Source: Paenibacillus radicibacter
GTDB lineage: Bacteria; Bacillota; Bacilli; Paenibacillales; NBRC-103111
Reading direction: 5' to 3'
DNA length: 64,000 nucleotides
Assembly: GCF_024721995.1 (NCBI RefSeq)
Contig: NZ_JANQBC010000004.1
Span: 124,001-188,000, forward strand
Below the pieces are notes generated by a model that was not told the origin of the DNA, searched no databases, and was given only the letters and a program-made list of their open reading frames with translations. Positions 1-8,700 of this stretch are shown here, piece by piece. Numbering within the stretch: the stretch's first letter is position 1; each line of letters begins with the position of its first letter. The position numbers were made by a program, and so were the translations under genes.

Positions 1-660
1 GCCAATTTCGGTTTCAGGGAGGATACCCGCAAATATACCGTCCTCAAAGTAATACTTTTTGTCAATTTGGCGCAGCACTTCGTCCACGTGTTCAGCAACT
101 TTTTTTAGTAGAACATCGGTCTGAACGGGTCCGTATTCTTTTTGAAACTGGTCGAAATATTCAATCTCCATAAGAAGTACCGTCACATTACGTCCGTATC
201 GAACCGAGCGCTGCACTTCATCGTGCCACTCCAGCTCAAACTTACGCGTATTCATAAAACCTGTCACTTCATCCACCCATACGAGATCTTCATATTTGTT
301 CTCGTATTGATTAATACTGTTAACAATCCGCCCTACTTCCTCGCCAAGATGTGCCGCGACGAACGCTGCAAGCGGGAAAGACAACAGCCATACGATGTCG
401 TTAAAGGTGATTTCAGATACCGTCTCCAGCATATACATCTGGACTAGGATATACGTACTATACCCAAATACCACAATTATCGAGCTAACAAGTGCAGGTA
501 AGAGTGTGCTCATGAATGAAAATAAGGAAAGTACAACCACGATCATGAACCACACATAATTAAGTGGGTGCCACTGAATCGTGAACACTAAATACAGCGA
601 TATTAAGATGAAGAACAAAAATTCGTACAAAAGTCTGACATAGATGCGATCATTTTTCAT
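1..660 (-). CDS. ydaK: YdaK-like membrane protein with degenerate GGDEF domain (partial, C-terminus beyond window)
   Basis: The first 220 codons read open to the window edge from an ATG at 660, which is preceded by AGAAAGGA and overlaps the end of the upstream gene by 11 bases. About four hydrophobic segments fill residues 8-95. A GGDEF-like domain begins near residue 115 with DEVTGFMN (family pattern DxLTGLxN). The catalytic GGDEF position reads EDGIF (bases 31-45), so cyclase activity is unlikely. Five residues before it an RxxD inhibitory-site motif, RQID, is intact (61-72). This matches B. subtilis YdaK, a c-di-GMP receptor for the ydaJKLMN exopolysaccharide operon. The YdaJ-like gene just upstream supports the call. 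The symbol is by analogy. Confidence 0.72.
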   Translation of the reverse strand, partial: MKNDRIYVRLLYEFLFFILISLYLVFTIQWHPLNYVWFMIVVVLSLFSFMSTLLPALVSSIIVVFGYSTYILVQMYMLETVSEITFNDIVWLLSFPLAAFVAAHLGEEVGRIVNSINQYENKYEDLVWVDEVTGFMNTRKFELEWHDEVQRSVRYGRNVTVLLMEIEYFDQFQKEYGPVQTDVLLKKVAEHVDEVLRQIDKKYYFEDGIFAGILPETEIG

Positions 661-1792
661 GTGATGCGTTCCTTTCTGCCTGAACTAGAAGTGCTTGTAA
701 ATTATCGAAGGAATAACATTGTAACGTGGGTAAATCGACATAACCGCCGACATACTCTGAATTTGGATCTTGGACGGCGAACTGCTGCATACGAGCTGTA
801 AGCTCTGCTTCAAGCTCATGAAGATTTACTTTGTGGGCAAGGCGTGCGGCAATTGCGTAAGCGGCAGGCGACTCCACTTGGTCGGCACTGTGACCTTTTT
901 CACTATAGTGCGCATATAACTGACGGTCCTTCGCCCAAGTTTGTTGCAGCCAATTTATTGTCGGAGTAATGGATATACCTGCTTCAGCGGCATGATAAGC
1001 CGCAATTAGGGAATCAATCGCATTGTATTTCCCTTCTCCTGGCACCCATTGATTACTCTTCAAATCATGTGTTTTCATGTACAAACCTGATGGCATCTGC
1101 GCCTTCGTAAGAAGCGCTTCTGATGCCTGTTTAACCGCTAGCCATTCTGGATTAAAGGCTGCTAACCGCTTCATAGTCGGAACATCAAGATACGAGATCG
1201 TCACTTGGTTAGCGCGGTACTTACTTGGGATATCATAATAATCGACTAAGAGGTCGCCCTGACGATTCGCCTTAAGTAGCGCATCCCCAAGTAGTAGCGC
1301 GTACGTCTGGTACGACTCATCTCCCCACTTATCATGTGCATTTAACAGGTTTCGAATTACACGAAGATCATCAAGCGAGGCATTCGTCTTCGCCTTCTCC
1401 CCACGTGGTCCGTCATACTTCCAGCGAAGCAATCCACCAGCAGCCTGCAAATGTTGGGTTATAAAATGTAATTGCTGATCGAATAAGTAGCGGCGGTTAG
1501 TAAGAAGTGCGTACTCTAAGAGTAAGCCTGTTGATTCCAGTAGCATGTCATGATTCTTCGCCAAATGAGGTTCTTTGGGTAAATCTGAGCGCAGATTTGT
1601 GTAGATACCGCCGCTCTTGTCCATCAGGTGAGTGATGATGAATTTATATAATGAAGTATCGCTCTGTGCGATGGTGGCACGGTTGTCCTCATCTGGGGTG
1701 CTACTCTTGTTGTACCAGTATGTTCCGCCTAATACGAGAAGCGCAAATAGTGGCGTTAGGATCGAGATGTTGATCTTGGTTCTCTTTTTCAT
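650..1792 (-). CDS. ydaJ: YdaJ-like exported glycosyl hydrolase family 8-type protein
   Basis: 380 residues. An N-terminal signal or anchor (residues 8-26, after KKRTK) is followed by an all-alpha, (alpha/alpha)6-like domain with repeated hydrophobic helices, resembling GH8/BcsZ-type hydrolases. The stop overlaps the start of the degenerate GGDEF protein, so the two are translationally coupled. The same order occurs in the B. subtilis ydaJKLMN operon, which makes an uncharacterised exopolysaccharide under c-di-GMP control. The likely role is trimming or release of the polymer outside the membrane; this is inferred from family and context. The catalytic Glu/Asp pair could not be assigned with certainty. 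Confidence 0.65.
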   Translation of the reverse strand: MKKRTKINISILTPLFALLVLGGTYWYNKSSTPDEDNRATIAQSDTSLYKFIITHLMDKSGGIYTNLRSDLPKEPHLAKNHDMLLESTGLLLEYALLTNRRYLFDQQLHFITQHLQAAGGLLRWKYDGPRGEKAKTNASLDDLRVIRNLLNAHDKWGDESYQTYALLLGDALLKANRQGDLLVDYYDIPSKYRANQVTISYLDVPTMKRLAAFNPEWLAVKQASEALLTKAQMPSGLYMKTHDLKSNQWVPGEGKYNAIDSLIAAYHAAEAGISITPTINWLQQTWAKDRQLYAHYSEKGHSADQVESPAAYAIAARLAHKVNLHELEAELTARMQQFAVQDPNSEYVGGYVDLPTLQCYSFDNLQALLVQAERNASHEK

Positions 1793-1904
1793 ATGTAAGG
1801 AAAGTCCTTTCGTTCTTTGTGCATGATTTTAGATATTATAGCGAATTTAGTATGGGCAGAAAAACGAATAAAATCACTATTGAGGGATAATATGGAAAGT
1901 TAAT

Positions 1905-1936
1905 GTAAAAAAACTGATACCTATATAGTATCAGTT
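1905..1936 (-). terminator. Rho-independent terminator of the 1973-2662 gene
   Basis: A perfect 9-bp stem (AACTGATAC / GTATCAGTT, 1912-1920 and 1928-1936) with a 7-nt loop is followed on the minus strand by a run of T residues. Confidence 0.8.
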
Positions 1937-1972
1937 AAGCAACAACAAATTGATTTCGTGAATATATTTTTT

Positions 1973-2662
1973 CTACCAAAGCCCTCCAGCCCGTTTATAA
2001 TTGTTTTCCTTTATCCACAACTTAGATAATTCAAATATACGCTCTTCTTCATTAAAACTACCCTCTGGAATAATCTTCTCAAGCTTCTCAAATTCATTTT
2101 TATGAATTGTAACTTGGATGTCTCCATATCCACCTAAAGATAAAAAACCTCCTGCAATAAAAATAACTTGAACTTTATTTATTTGATAAGGTAATTTATA
2201 TTTTTCGAGATACAACCAAATTCTCATAGCTTGATAAACTTCTACTGGCTTTTGAAACAATCCCATACTTGATACTTTTATTATGTTCTCTACAAACTTG
2301 TTATCATTAACCTTCTGATTATTTTGCTCCTCAGACTGCAACAATTGAACGCGATAACCCTTCCCACCACTCATACTATTCAGATAAGTAATATCCTTTA
2401 ATAATTGCTCTTCAGTAACTTGAACCCCAATTGAAGCGAAAGTGTATTCCTTATTTTCATAAAAATAATAACCTACTACTATAGCTATTAAGAGGACTAA
2501 CCCAAAAATTATTTTCTTTAATTGAAAAAATGCTGCAAAAACAATTCCAGTAATAAAAGATATCAATGCTAAGATATATTCTCCATTTAATAAAAAGTTT
2601 ACCGATACCAATAATGAAAAAATTAGATATAAGAACGAACCAATCTTCGCTATCTTCTTCAT
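1973..2662 (-). CDS. Unknown membrane-anchored protein
   Basis: 229 residues starting at an ATG behind GAGGGGACTCTT. Two to three hydrophobic segments lie in residues 8-72 (two close spans, then one ending at YYFYENKEY). A soluble, charged domain of about 150 residues follows, probably extracytoplasmic, with no motif I recognise. The gene is clearly more AT-rich than the conserved genes around it. It sits downstream of two damaged small genes in what looks like an accessory patch. It has its own terminator. No function is proposed. Confidence 0.7.
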   Translation of the reverse strand: MKKIAKIGSFLYLIFSLLVSVNFLLNGEYILALISFITGIVFAAFFQLKKIIFGLVLLIAIVVGYYFYENKEYTFASIGVQVTEEQLLKDITYLNSMSGGKGYRVQLLQSEEQNNQKVNDNKFVENIIKVSSMGLFQKPVEVYQAMRIWLYLEKYKLPYQINKVQVIFIAGGFLSLGGYGDIQVTIHKNEFEKLEKIIPEGSFNEEERIFELSKLWIKENNYKRAGGLW

Positions 2663-2762
2663 AAGAGTCCCCTCAAAATTATTTAAATGCTCATAGATAC
2701 ACCTCTTAGCAAATCGTTTTCATTATTATGAGTTTAAGTCTCTAATTAGTGATTGCCATTGC

Positions 2763-3186
2763 TTAAAACCAACTATAAAACTTCTTGCTAAATGAAGGAG
2801 AGGAACCAACTAACACATAAACAAAACTTTCTTTTTCATAAATAATTATTTGCCAACCTTCTTCAAAATCATTATATGGATCTGTTATGGAACCAAGTGG
2901 AATGTTTTCTATAGTAAAATCCTTTATGTCACGATCAGCATGATCCCACCATGGGAAATCCACCGATATTCCATGATTATGGCTGAAGAACTTGATCTGA
3001 TTCCCAAATTCATGATATTCACAATCTATTATTATAATTTCGAAATCATCTTATAGTTGGAAAATTAGAAGTATCACTTGAGGTAAAATTGTATACATCT
3101 ATTCCGTCATAGATAAACTCAATAGATGGTTCATAATAATTTATTGAGTAGTATTCTCTTCCTCTAGTACCATAAATAATTTTCAT
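2763..3186 (-). pseudogene. Frameshifted small gene, possibly an immunity-type protein
   Basis: Translation starts at an ATG (3186) behind GGAGTAAAAGT and runs about 46 codons (MKIIYGTRGREYYS...) to a TGA. The +1 frame continues from the same place (DDFEIIIIDCEYHEF...) to a stop at 2763, giving a coherent protein of about 140 residues if one base near 3048-3054 is removed. An extra A in the ATAAGAT stretch would explain it. A shorter ORF starting at GTG 2963 is only the downstream half. The reconstructed protein is acidic and aromatic-rich, like many small immunity proteins, but I cannot assign a family. A sequencing error is an alternative to a real mutation. Confidence 0.6.
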
Positions 3187-3211
3187 ACTTTTACTCCAAT
3201 CTTCAAAGTTA

Positions 3212-3580
3212 TTATAGATGATAATCTAGTATTTCTTCTCTGATCTGTATTACATCCATCGTATCTCCCCAGTACGCACTTAAAAAATTTCCTTGAAACC
3301 ATATTTCTATCATCCGATTATCGCTCTTAATGTAGTTTGCAATTGCTTGATCTATGTCTATTGATACAAAAAGATTACCGTTCATTCCCGTTTGCTCCTT
3401 AACGGTAAACAAATAGTATATCTCTTGAAAAACTACACTTTGCGGTTTAATTTTGTTTATTATTGCCTCGACTAATATATTAGCTTCAACTTTAACATTC
3501 TCATCCGTAATATTAGTTATTAATGATTTTAAGTGTATAATATTACTTATAACTTCTTCTTTTAAATGATTTGTTATCAT
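3212..3580 (-). CDS. Unknown small cytoplasmic protein, possible immunity protein
   Basis: 122 residues, AT-rich, with no signal or membrane segment. The N-terminal half is helical (residues 1-60); the C-terminal half is strand-rich and aromatic (IEIWFQGNFLSAYWGD). Its ATG overlaps the stop of a broken upstream frame as TAATG, and AGGAGAG lies 11 bases ahead, so it was probably translated together with that upstream gene. Toxin-immunity pairs often show this coupling, but no toxin domain remains here. The function is unknown; the immunity role is inferred only from layout and composition. Confidence 0.6.
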   Translation of the reverse strand: MITNHLKEEVISNIIHLKSLITNITDENVKVEANILVEAIINKIKPQSVVFQEIYYLFTVKEQTGMNGNLFVSIDIDQAIANYIKSDNRMIEIWFQGNFLSAYWGDTMDVIQIREEILDYHL

Positions 3581-3735
3581 TACCTACCATCGCTCTCCTT
3601 TTTATACTCCTTTTCTAATTCTGTTCGGACTTCTTTTGTTCGTTAAAGCGATTCCGCTACTATTTCCTTATCTTTCGGATCATTTTTCTTTCTAATGTTT
3701 AATTTTGGGAGATACCTCATTTCAATTTTCAACAT
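3580..3735 (-). pseudogene. Broken short reading frame upstream of the 3212-3580 gene
   Basis: From an ATG at 3735 the frame encodes 30 basic residues ending EIVAESL, then an in-frame TAA (3645-3643). It then continues as RTKEVRTELEKEY... to a TAA at 3582 that overlaps the next start (TAATG). The lysine-rich helical tail and the coupled stop suggest the C-terminal remnant of a larger protein, perhaps a toxin. With one stop and no known domain this stays tentative. Confidence 0.35.
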
Positions 3736-3772
3736 TATCCTATGTTTTCCTCTTTTAACCTACACTTTCAAC

Positions 3773-3808
3773 AAAAAAACGCCCCCTCCACACCTGTGGA
3801 AGAGACGT
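3773..3808 (-). terminator. Rho-independent terminator of citA
   Basis: Imperfect 14-bp stem (3779-3792 with 3795-3808, GC-rich with G-T pairs and a very tight turn) followed on the minus strand by seven T residues. Confidence 0.75.
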
Positions 3809-3846
3809 CCCTCTTTTATAATTTTAAAATAATTCCCTCTAAACTC

Positions 3847-4947
3847 TTACCCCGCAGGCATTGCACCAATGTAAGTGGATTGCGGACGGAAAATGCGGTT
3901 GATTGGGGCTTGCTCTAGCACGTGTGTGGACCAGCCCACAACGCGGCTTGCTGTAAACGTAGGTGTATACAATTCTTCTGGCATATCGACTGCGCGAAGA
4001 ACAGCTGCTGCATAGAACTCCACGTTCGTGTACAGCTTGCGACCTGGTTTGTATTCATCTAGTAGACGAATCGCGATATCTTCTACTTCAATTGCAAAGT
4101 CTAGCCACGGATCTTCGCCTTCCAATTGCTTCGTCACTTCGCGAAGTGCTACTGCTCTTGGATCTTTGGTCTTGTATACGCGATGTCCGAAGCCCATTAG
4201 GCGACCGCCTTTTTCAAGCTCCGCACGAATCCAAGGCTCTGCCCCTTCAACCGTTCCGATTTCATTAAGCATCGCGATAACTTCAGATGGTGCCCCTCCA
4301 TGTAGAGGACCTTTCATAGCGCCGATTGCGCCTGAAATCGCAGATACAATTTCAGATTGTGTAGATAGAATAGTCCGTGCTGCAAAGGTCGAAGCATTCA
4401 TGCCATGCTCCATTGTCAGAACAAAGTAAGCAGAAAGCGCTCTCACATGAGCGTGTAAAGGTTCTTTTCCAGTTAACATGTACAAGTAGTTCGCCACATG
4501 ACCTAGTTCCTGGTTCGGTTCTACGAACGCTGTACCCTGCTTGCTGTGGTAACGGTATGCAATAATAGAAGGCATAATTCCGATCATACGAAGCGCTTGA
4601 CCATAAGTCGGATCGAAGCGATATTCGCTAGTTCCTAGACTTGAGATAACCGTACGCATTACGCTCATCATGTCCATGTCCTTAGGCAGGGAATCGATAA
4701 TGATTTTCGTATATTCAGGTAATTCACGTTCTGCTTTAAGTGCTTGATCAAATGTTTGCAATTCCGATTCTGTCGGCAAAGCTCCGTTCAGCAGTAAATA
4801 AGCCACTTCTTCGAACGTCTTGTTAATCGCCAAATCACTCGCCCAGTGACCTCGATAAACCAAATGACCCTTTTCACCATCAACCAAACTAATCGCCGTC
4901 TCCGCAGCCACAACTCCAGCTAATCCCGTCACCATCATGTTGTTCAT
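3847..4947 (-). CDS. citA: Citrate synthase (CitA type)
   Basis: 366 residues, the same length as B. subtilis CitA. It condenses oxaloacetate and acetyl-CoA to citrate in the cytoplasm. Family signatures are present: the substrate/CoA region GPLHGGAPSEV with one catalytic His (about residue 217), MGFGHRVYKTKDPRA with the second (about 253), and the late YTPTFTASR segment. The N-terminal ETAISLVDGEKGHLVYRG is also typical. AAGGAG lies only two bases from the first ATG, so initiation may be at the Met at 4938. Divergent transcription from a CitR-like LysR gene matches the B. subtilis citA-citR arrangement. This may be a secondary citrate synthase; the main citZ-type enzyme would be elsewhere. 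Confidence 0.93.
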   Translation of the reverse strand: MNNMMVTGLAGVVAAETAISLVDGEKGHLVYRGHWASDLAINKTFEEVAYLLLNGALPTESELQTFDQALKAERELPEYTKIIIDSLPKDMDMMSVMRTVISSLGTSEYRFDPTYGQALRMIGIMPSIIAYRYHSKQGTAFVEPNQELGHVANYLYMLTGKEPLHAHVRALSAYFVLTMEHGMNASTFAARTILSTQSEIVSAISGAIGAMKGPLHGGAPSEVIAMLNEIGTVEGAEPWIRAELEKGGRLMGFGHRVYKTKDPRAVALREVTKQLEGEDPWLDFAIEVEDIAIRLLDEYKPGRKLYTNVEFYAAAVLRAVDMPEELYTPTFTASRVVGWSTHVLEQAPINRIFRPQSTYIGAMPAG

Positions 4948-4981
4948 GACTCCTTTTCAATAATCTTATGTTTAGTGTACA

Positions 4982-4997
4982 ATAACGAGATAGTTAT
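4982..4997. promoter_or_regulatory. Inverted repeat in the citA-citR intergenic region, probable LysR-family operator
   Basis: ATAAC-N6-GTTAT forms a perfect 5-bp dyad between the divergent starts at 4947 and 5062. It resembles the ATAA/TTAT dyads bound by the Bacillus LysR regulators of citrate synthase genes, but with one extra spacer base relative to the CcpC pattern I recall. Control of both promoters by the neighbouring CitR is inferred. Confidence 0.5.
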
Positions 4998-5061
4998 GAA
5001 TATTAAATTAAAACACGATTTTTGATTATAGATCTTTATTAATTGACCCAAGGAGAATAAA

Positions 5062-5940
5062 ATGGATATTCAATGGCTAAGAACGTTCGTTTCAACAGCA
5101 CAACATGAGAATTTCCGCAAAGCTGCCGAGCAGCTGTATCTGGCTCAGCCGACCGTCACGATGCATATTAAGCACTTGGAAGAACTGCTCGGTATCTCTT
5201 TATTCGAACGGCGTGGTCGCAATGTGCATCTCTCGCAAGCTGGCAGACGGTTTCTACCTTATGCCGAGGGGATGATTCATACGCTCGAGACAGGTGTTCA
5301 CGATCTGGAAAGCTGGAGACAAGGTTATCGGAAAAAGATCCGTATTGCGGTATCCCCACTAGTCGCTGCCTCCACCCTCCCTCCGATCGTTAGCCGGTTT
5401 CTTGCAGAGCACACGGATATTGAAGTTGCAATTGAAGTGATGGAATCGCTCGAAATTGGGGAAGCTGTCATTCGTGGCTCAGCAGATATTGGTCTGACGC
5501 GAATGCGCCCACCGCAAGTTGGCTTGCACACCCAAAAGCTCAAGGAAGACCCTGTTCTGCTGATCGTTCCGCATGACGGAAGCGATTTTGAAACGGCACC
5601 GCATATGGATCTTGAAGCCATCCTGCAAAATCATCTTATTCTTACACATAATCACCCCGAATATTGGGACACATTGCTTAACGTAATTCGAATTAAGTAC
5701 CCACGTATTCGGACGATGAAAGTGTCGCAGGTGTATATTACGAAGCGTTTTATTGAAGAAGGTTTAGGGATTTCATTCTTACCTCGTTCGACGGTTATTC
5801 GTGAATTAATGGAAGGTCGTGTACTGGAGGTCAATCCAGATGATCTGGTACTACCTGTTGCTTCCACCTACCTCGTTCACCGTAATGAAACCGAAGAGAT
5901 TGAGCAATTCATGCAGTTTATTATTGATTTTTATAGTTAA
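5062..5940 (+). CDS. citR: LysR-family transcriptional regulator (CitR-like)
   Basis: 292 residues. The winged HTH at residues 1-60 (MDIQWLRTFVSTAQHENFRK, then AQPTVTMHIKHLEELLG) closely resembles B. subtilis CitR. The C-terminal periplasmic-binding-like effector domain spans about 90-290. The ATG is preceded by AAGGAGAATAAA. It is transcribed divergently from citA with a 114-bp spacer carrying a dyad. B. subtilis CitR represses citA; the same role is inferred here. The effector is not visible from sequence. Confidence 0.85.
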   Translation: MDIQWLRTFVSTAQHENFRKAAEQLYLAQPTVTMHIKHLEELLGISLFERRGRNVHLSQAGRRFLPYAEGMIHTLETGVHDLESWRQGYRKKIRIAVSPLVAASTLPPIVSRFLAEHTDIEVAIEVMESLEIGEAVIRGSADIGLTRMRPPQVGLHTQKLKEDPVLLIVPHDGSDFETAPHMDLEAILQNHLILTHNHPEYWDTLLNVIRIKYPRIRTMKVSQVYITKRFIEEGLGISFLPRSTVIRELMEGRVLEVNPDDLVLPVASTYLVHRNETEEIEQFMQFIIDFYS

Positions 5941-5977
5941 CACTGGTTTCTAATCATGCAAAAAGCAAGGAGATAGT

Positions 5978-7240
5978 ATGGCATACGATGTAATAGTAAT
6001 TGGCGGCGGTCCATCGGGTCTGATGGCATGTGTCGCAGCTGCTGAGCACGGCGCGAAAGTTTGCTTAGTGGATAAAGGAGACAAGCTCGGTCGCAAGCTA
6101 GGAATTTCAGGCGGCGGCAGATGTAATGTGACTAACGCCAAAGATTTGGACGAACTCATTAAGCATATTCCGGGCAATGGACGGTTTCTGTACAGTGCCT
6201 TCGATACATTTTCCAATCAAGATATTATTTATTTCTTTGAAGAAATGGGCATTGCACTGAAAGAGGAAGATCGCGGTCGTATGTTCCCGGTATCGGATAA
6301 GGCGAAGACGGTTGTGGATGCGCTTGTGAATAAGGTTCGCTCGCTTGGCGTGCATATCCGCACGAATTCCCCTGTAAAGGCTGTCCGTTATGATAACGCA
6401 GGGATGGTTAAGGGCATTGAACTTCAATCTCGTGAAAAAATAGACGCACGTGCCGTTGTCATCGCAACTGGCGGTAAATCCGTTCCTCATACAGGGTCCA
6501 CAGGTGATGGTTATGCTTGGGCTGAGGCAGCAGGTCATACCATTACTGACCTCTATCCGACAGAAGTTCCGCTTACTTCGAATGAACCTTGGGTTCGCAG
6601 TAAGGAGCTTCAAGGGTTGGCGCTTCGCGACATTAACATTACCGTATGGAGTCCGAAGGGGAAGAAAATCATTCAGCACGAGGGCGACATGCTGTTCACG
6701 CATTTTGGCATCTCAGGTCCTGCGGTACTACGTTGTTCGCAATTCGTAGTGAAACTGCGGAAGCAATTCTCTGTACGGGATATCACATTAACGATTGATC
6801 TATTCCCTCTGCAAAATAAAGACGAACTGAATCAAGAAGCAACAGCGATGCTCGCAAATGAACCGAAGAAAGCGATCAAGAACGTGCTGAAGGCATTGCT
6901 GCCTGATCGTCTAATCCCGCTACTAATGAAGCAAGCAGAAATTGCGGAAGATGTGACGTATCACAATCTGCAGAAGGCGCAGTGGCTAGCGCTGATTGAT
7001 CTGTTGAAATCTTATCCGATCGTGGTGAGCGGTACATTATCCATTGAAGAAGCGTTCGTCACTGGCGGTGGTGTGAACTTGAAGGAACTTGATCCGAAGA
7101 CGATGGGCTCGAAGGTCATGGACGGACTGTACTTTTGCGGGGAAATTCTTGATATTCATGGATATACCGGTGGATATAACATTACGGCTGCATTTACGAC
7201 GGGATATACGGCAGGTAAGAGTGCGGCGGAGGGTTTGTAA
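5978..7240 (+). CDS. ytfP: YtfP/HI0933-family FAD/NAD(P)-binding oxidoreductase
   Basis: 420 residues, full length for the HI0933/BaiN-like flavoprotein family. The N-terminal dinucleotide fold has [10 protein letters not shown] (residues 7-16) and the family segment [16 protein letters not shown] (about 39-54). A second nucleotide motif [16 protein letters not shown] lies near 163-178. The C-terminal [19 protein letters not shown] is the usual FAD-contacting end. The start has AAGGAGAT at ideal spacing, 37 bp after citR. The substrate is unknown; some relatives act on steroid intermediates, but that should not be transferred here. A strong terminator follows. Confidence 0.88.
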   Translation: MAYDVIVIGGGPSGLMACVAAAEHGAKVCLVDKGDKLGRKLGISGGGRCNVTNAKDLDELIKHIPGNGRFLYSAFDTFSNQDIIYFFEEMGIALKEEDRGRMFPVSDKAKTVVDALVNKVRSLGVHIRTNSPVKAVRYDNAGMVKGIELQSREKIDARAVVIATGGKSVPHTGSTGDGYAWAEAAGHTITDLYPTEVPLTSNEPWVRSKELQGLALRDINITVWSPKGKKIIQHEGDMLFTHFGISGPAVLRCSQFVVKLRKQFSVRDITLTIDLFPLQNKDELNQEATAMLANEPKKAIKNVLKALLPDRLIPLLMKQAEIAEDVTYHNLQKAQWLALIDLLKSYPIVVSGTLSIEEAFVTGGGVNLKELDPKTMGSKVMDGLYFCGEILDIHGYTGGYNITAAFTTGYTAGKSAAEGL

Positions 7241-7270
7241 GTTTAAATTACATTTATATTTTTAAATTAA

Positions 7271-7313
7271 GCTGCTGAAGTATCAATCACTATGATACTT
7301 CAGCAGCTTTTTT
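7271..7313 (+). terminator. Strong rho-independent terminator after the YtfP-like gene
   Basis: Perfect 15-bp stem (7271-7285 with 7293-7307), 7-nt loop and T6 on the plus strand. Confidence 0.93.
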
Positions 7314-7418
7314 GCTACTAACATAATCAAAAGAACCAAAGATTTGTTCTAACTGTGTCGGAAAAGAAGAACTCCTAGAACAATTCAAAACCACTATTCC
7401 CCCGAACTTCAAATGACT

Positions 7419-7691
7419 CTAGAATTGTTTTCCGAATATTAAAAGGTCGGCAATCAATACTAATACTAAAAGAAACAATATAACTGTATACTTCCAAGAT
7501 ATTTTCACGAAAAAAAGCAAAGGAAAACCAACCATATACACAATTATTATCAAAATACCAATAGTTCGTTCTGACTGATTCGATGGGGAAATAAAACCAT
7601 CAATCATAAATAAAACCGGTAGTGCAAGAAGTACCCCTAGAACAATATAGAGTACCTTAGCAATATTTATTACGACTTGCTTCCAATCCAT
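7419..7691 (-). CDS. Small membrane protein, tandem paralogue 1
   Basis: 90 residues from an ATG at 7691 with AGGGGGT six bases upstream (a TTG one codon earlier is less likely). Three hydrophobic spans are visible: an N-terminal one rich in LYIVLGVLLALPVLF, a middle one (IIIVYMVGFPLLFF) and a C-terminal one (ILFLLVLVLIADLL). The central VGFPLLFFVKISWK block recurs in the two neighbouring genes and in a decayed fourth copy. No known family was recognised. Roles such as bacteriocin immunity are possible for such small tandem proteins but have no direct support. Confidence 0.7.
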   Translation of the reverse strand: MDWKQVVINIAKVLYIVLGVLLALPVLFMIDGFISPSNQSERTIGILIIIVYMVGFPLLFFVKISWKYTVILFLLVLVLIADLLIFGKQF

Positions 7692-7781
7692 CAATAACCC
7701 CCTACGACTGAAAAATCATCTCTACTTCTGGTTGTCCGTATCCAACAGAATGATAGATACGATTGCAGCTTTTTTGACTAC

Positions 7782-8045
7782 CTATCCTAATAAAAAAAAA
7801 CATATTATCAATGCTATCAATAGTGCAAACAGAGAAACAGTAATTTTCCAAGAGAATTGAAAGAAAAACAACAGGGCAAAACCAAGAATATACACAAATA
7901 TAATCAAAAAGACTATGAATTGTTCTATCAGTGACGGCCGTGAGAAAAAACCGCCAGACAAAATCAATATAGAGAGTCCAAGGAGAGTTCCAAAAATAAT
8001 ATAGATCATTTTGGTAATCCCAATTAAAATTTGCTTCATATTCAT
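7782..8045 (-). CDS. Small membrane protein, tandem paralogue 2
   Basis: The reading frame is open from 8078, but alignment with its two neighbours places the start at the ATG at 8045 (MNMKQILIGITKMIYI matches their first 16 residues); GGAAATAAAA ahead of it is a weak ribosome site. 87 residues, three hydrophobic spans, with the shared GFALLFFFQFSWKITV block. No charged catalytic residues. Function unknown. Confidence 0.65.
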   Translation of the reverse strand: MNMKQILIGITKMIYIIFGTLLGLSILILSGGFFSRPSLIEQFIVFLIIFVYILGFALLFFFQFSWKITVSLFALLIALIICFFLLG

Positions 8046-8095
8046 TTTTATTTCCAAATCACACAACCATCCATTCATAGAAAATACTAGTAAAC

Positions 8096-8404
8096 TTATC
8101 TATCCGATATATGTATTTCTTCACGATTCTTATCTATGAAATAGCCTCCAATATAGATACTCGTCATCAAAGCTAGCATTATAACAAACAATAACACAGT
8201 AATTTTCCAAGAAAATTTAACAAAGAATAGCAAGGAAAAACCAACAACATACACAATTGCTATCGATATACCAATGATCTGCTCTAGCTGTGTTGGTGGC
8301 TTAAGAAATCCTGAAATCAGAAACATCATAGGAAGTGCAAGAATAACTCCTAGAACAATATAGATCCCCTTAGCAGTAATAACTACGATTTTACGAATAT
8401 CCAC
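8096..8404 (-). CDS. Small membrane protein, tandem paralogue 3
   Basis: 102 residues from a GTG at 8404 with AAGGGG eight bases upstream. It has the same three-span layout as its neighbours and the shared VGFSLLFFVKFSWKITV block, plus a hydrophilic C-terminal tail (DKNREEIHISDR) the other copies lack. It lies downstream of the decayed copy and upstream of the other intact ones, so all are probably one transcript. Function unknown. Confidence 0.7.
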   Translation of the reverse strand: MDIRKIVVITAKGIYIVLGVILALPMMFLISGFLKPPTQLEQIIGISIAIVYVVGFSLLFFVKFSWKITVLLFVIMLALMTSIYIGGYFIDKNREEIHISDR

Positions 8405-8431
8405 TCTTGTATCCCCTTAGTTGAACGTTAA

Positions 8432-8700
8432 CTACCAATTATGTATAGGTAAATTTGAGTTCAATACATCAGCTACCCAAAACATAATAAAAACTGAAAC
8501 GATTAGAAAGCTCGCTAATTTCCAAGCAGGTTTTGAAAAAAATAATAATGAAAAGCCAACACCATACCCTCATATAATCACAAAACCTATAACTTGTTGC
8601 AGACGGGTAGTTTTAATAGCATAATAGGGAACATCAGAAAAATACCAAGCAAAAAGTAGAGTATTCTAGCTATTATTATATAAATATTATGATTATCCAT
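8432..8700 (-). pseudogene. Decayed fourth copy of the tandem small membrane protein
   Basis: An ATG at 8700 with a good AGGAG site starts a frame whose N-terminus (ARILYFLLGIFLMFPIML) matches the intact paralogues. The segment that would encode ISGF is missing and the frame shifts. In the next frame the homology resumes (RLQQVIGFVII), hits an in-frame TGA, then continues GVGFSLLFFSKPAWKL to a TAG at 8434-8432. One indel plus one stop make it a pseudogene. Confidence 0.75.

Noticed and set aside
1-660. Active diguanylate cyclase
   Set aside because: The GGDEF motif is EDGIF, lacking the residues needed for GTP and metal binding.
8421-8624. 67-codon plus-strand open frame
   Set aside because: It is the antisense of the decayed fourth small membrane protein, which shows clear homology on the minus strand.
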